Of a stretch of 6,948 nt of DNA, positions 6,374 through 6,948 are shown in pieces. Each line of letters opens with the position of its first letter. Position 1 is the stretch's first letter. This DNA comes from CAYPEL01 sp964409635. Its GTDB lineage: Bacteria; Pseudomonadota; Gammaproteobacteria; DSM-19610. Made by a program: the position numbers and the translations under genes. The DNA lies in the NCBI GenBank assembly GCA_964409635.1, contig CAYPEL010000142.1, positions 1 to 6,948 on the forward strand, read 5' to 3'. The notes under the pieces were generated by a model. That model was not told the origin of the DNA, made no database searches, and saw only the letters and a list, made by a program, of their open reading frames with translations.

Positions 6374-6948
6374 TAAAGACAATACTGAATTCAGCATCAT
6401 GGGGGCAGCTGGTCTTATTTCTGGCTATTTTTAACCTGGCGGGTTGTGGTGGAGGTGGAAAATCCTCTGGCTCATTTGCTTTAGGTGAAGGTGGCACCAG
6501 TGGCACAGGCGTATTTGCCGCAAGTGTTGCTAAAGGCACGATCAGTAGTCTTGGCAGCCTCTCTACTGGAGGAATTAACTACAGCATTGATGCTGCAACT
6601 ATCAGCTTTAACGGTCAGCCAGGGTCAGAAGTACAGCTAGAAACTGGCATGGTTGTCAAAGTTAACGGAGAAGTGAATTCGACTTCCAGTACTGGTACAG
6701 CAGACAGTATTGTATTTGCGTACAAGCTTGCAGGTTCAATTGATGCCATCAATCTTGCCACAAAAACAATTAACGTTCTTGAGCACGCGATACTGTTTGA
6801 TGATTTAACGATCTTTAAAAATACATTTTCAGGCAGCTTATCTGCGGGCGATGTGATATTGGTCAGTGGCTTTACGGATACGAATGGAAAGATACTGGCT
6901 ACCTATATCGAAAAACCGCTGACGATCTTCTCTGATGCCATACTTGAA
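6370..6948 (+). CDS. DUF5666-type lipoprotein, 3' end cut by window
   Basis: The ATG at 6370 shares 4 bases (ATGA) with the stop of the preceding gene, and the frame stays open for 193 codons to the window edge, so the C-terminus is missing. The N-terminus is a lipoprotein signal: K3, a hydrophobic core (about 13-22) and lipobox LAGC (23-26), then a Gly/Ser-rich linker from 27 to about 48. Residue +2 after the Cys is Gly, not Asp, which by the E. coli Lol rule would favour the outer membrane. Two beta-rich repeats follow: about 54-118, with KGTISSLGS and then TGMVVKVNGEV, and about 120-182, with AGSIDAINLATKTINV and then AGDVILVSG. This pattern of a G-x-I strand pair, a long loop and a G-x-x-V-x-V-x-G strand is that of DUF5666 (OB-like) repeats. 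Such proteins usually carry several repeats, so more probably lie beyond the edge. Function unknown; a surface or periplasmic partner of the upstream protein is inferred. Confidence 0.82.
   Translation, partial: MIKTILNSASWGQLVLFLAIFNLAGCGGGGKSSGSFALGEGGTSGTGVFAASVAKGTISSLGSLSTGGINYSIDAATISFNGQPGSEVQLETGMVVKVNGEVNSTSSTGTADSIVFAYKLAGSIDAINLATKTINVLEHAILFDDLTIFKNTFSGSLSAGDVILVSGFTDTNGKILATYIEKPLTIFSDAILE

Noticed and set aside
6059..6400. Minus-strand 113-residue open frame opposite the DUF6502-like gene
   Set aside because: The hydrophobic Phe-rich stretch is the complement of Lys/Glu-rich codons in the real gene, so it is a shadow.

Overview
The window looks like an ordinary chromosomal stretch of a mid-GC proteobacterium, most likely a gammaproteobacterium. 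This rests on three things: a DUF6502-type gene followed directly by a DUF5666-type lipoprotein gene, a REP-like palindrome with a GTAG head of the kind common in Pseudomonas and relatives, and the general protein style. The genus cannot be fixed from the sequence alone. All five complete genes and the one partial gene are on the + strand. I see no tRNA, rRNA, CRISPR array, transposase or phage gene.

Layout. Positions 1-511 hold no convincing gene; the region contains a probable terminator (187-218) for something upstream of the window. Next comes a small thiamine-binding (MTH1187/DUF77-type) protein (512-790). It is followed after 50 bases by a complete metallo-beta-lactamase/beta-CASP/RMMBL nuclease-type protein (841-2235). 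A small unidentified multi-pass membrane protein with a very strong Shine-Dalgarno (2284-2682) follows 48 bases later. These three could be co-transcribed, although they do not form a known pathway. The 432-base gap 2683-3114 has a nested stem-loop directly after the stop codon, a REP-like element on the minus strand, and an AT-rich leader with several small inverted repeats.

The largest gene (3115-5373) encodes a SulP-family anion transporter. Its membrane part ends in a degenerate STAS-like domain, and this is followed by about 185 extra residues that look like a separate soluble domain. After a 172-base gap comes a second transcription unit with the best promoter in the window (TTGACT-N17-TATAAA, 5423-5451) and a perfect 8-bp inverted repeat in its predicted 5' leader. 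It encodes a DUF6502-like protein with an HTH-like segment (5546-6373). A DUF5666-type lipoprotein overlaps its stop codon by 4 bases (6370 to the window edge, incomplete).

Points most worth a second look are the SulP C-terminal extension, and the translationally coupled DUF6502-DUF5666 pair with its structured leader. The pair may be a cytoplasmic/surface system of unknown function. Nothing here proves a new system.
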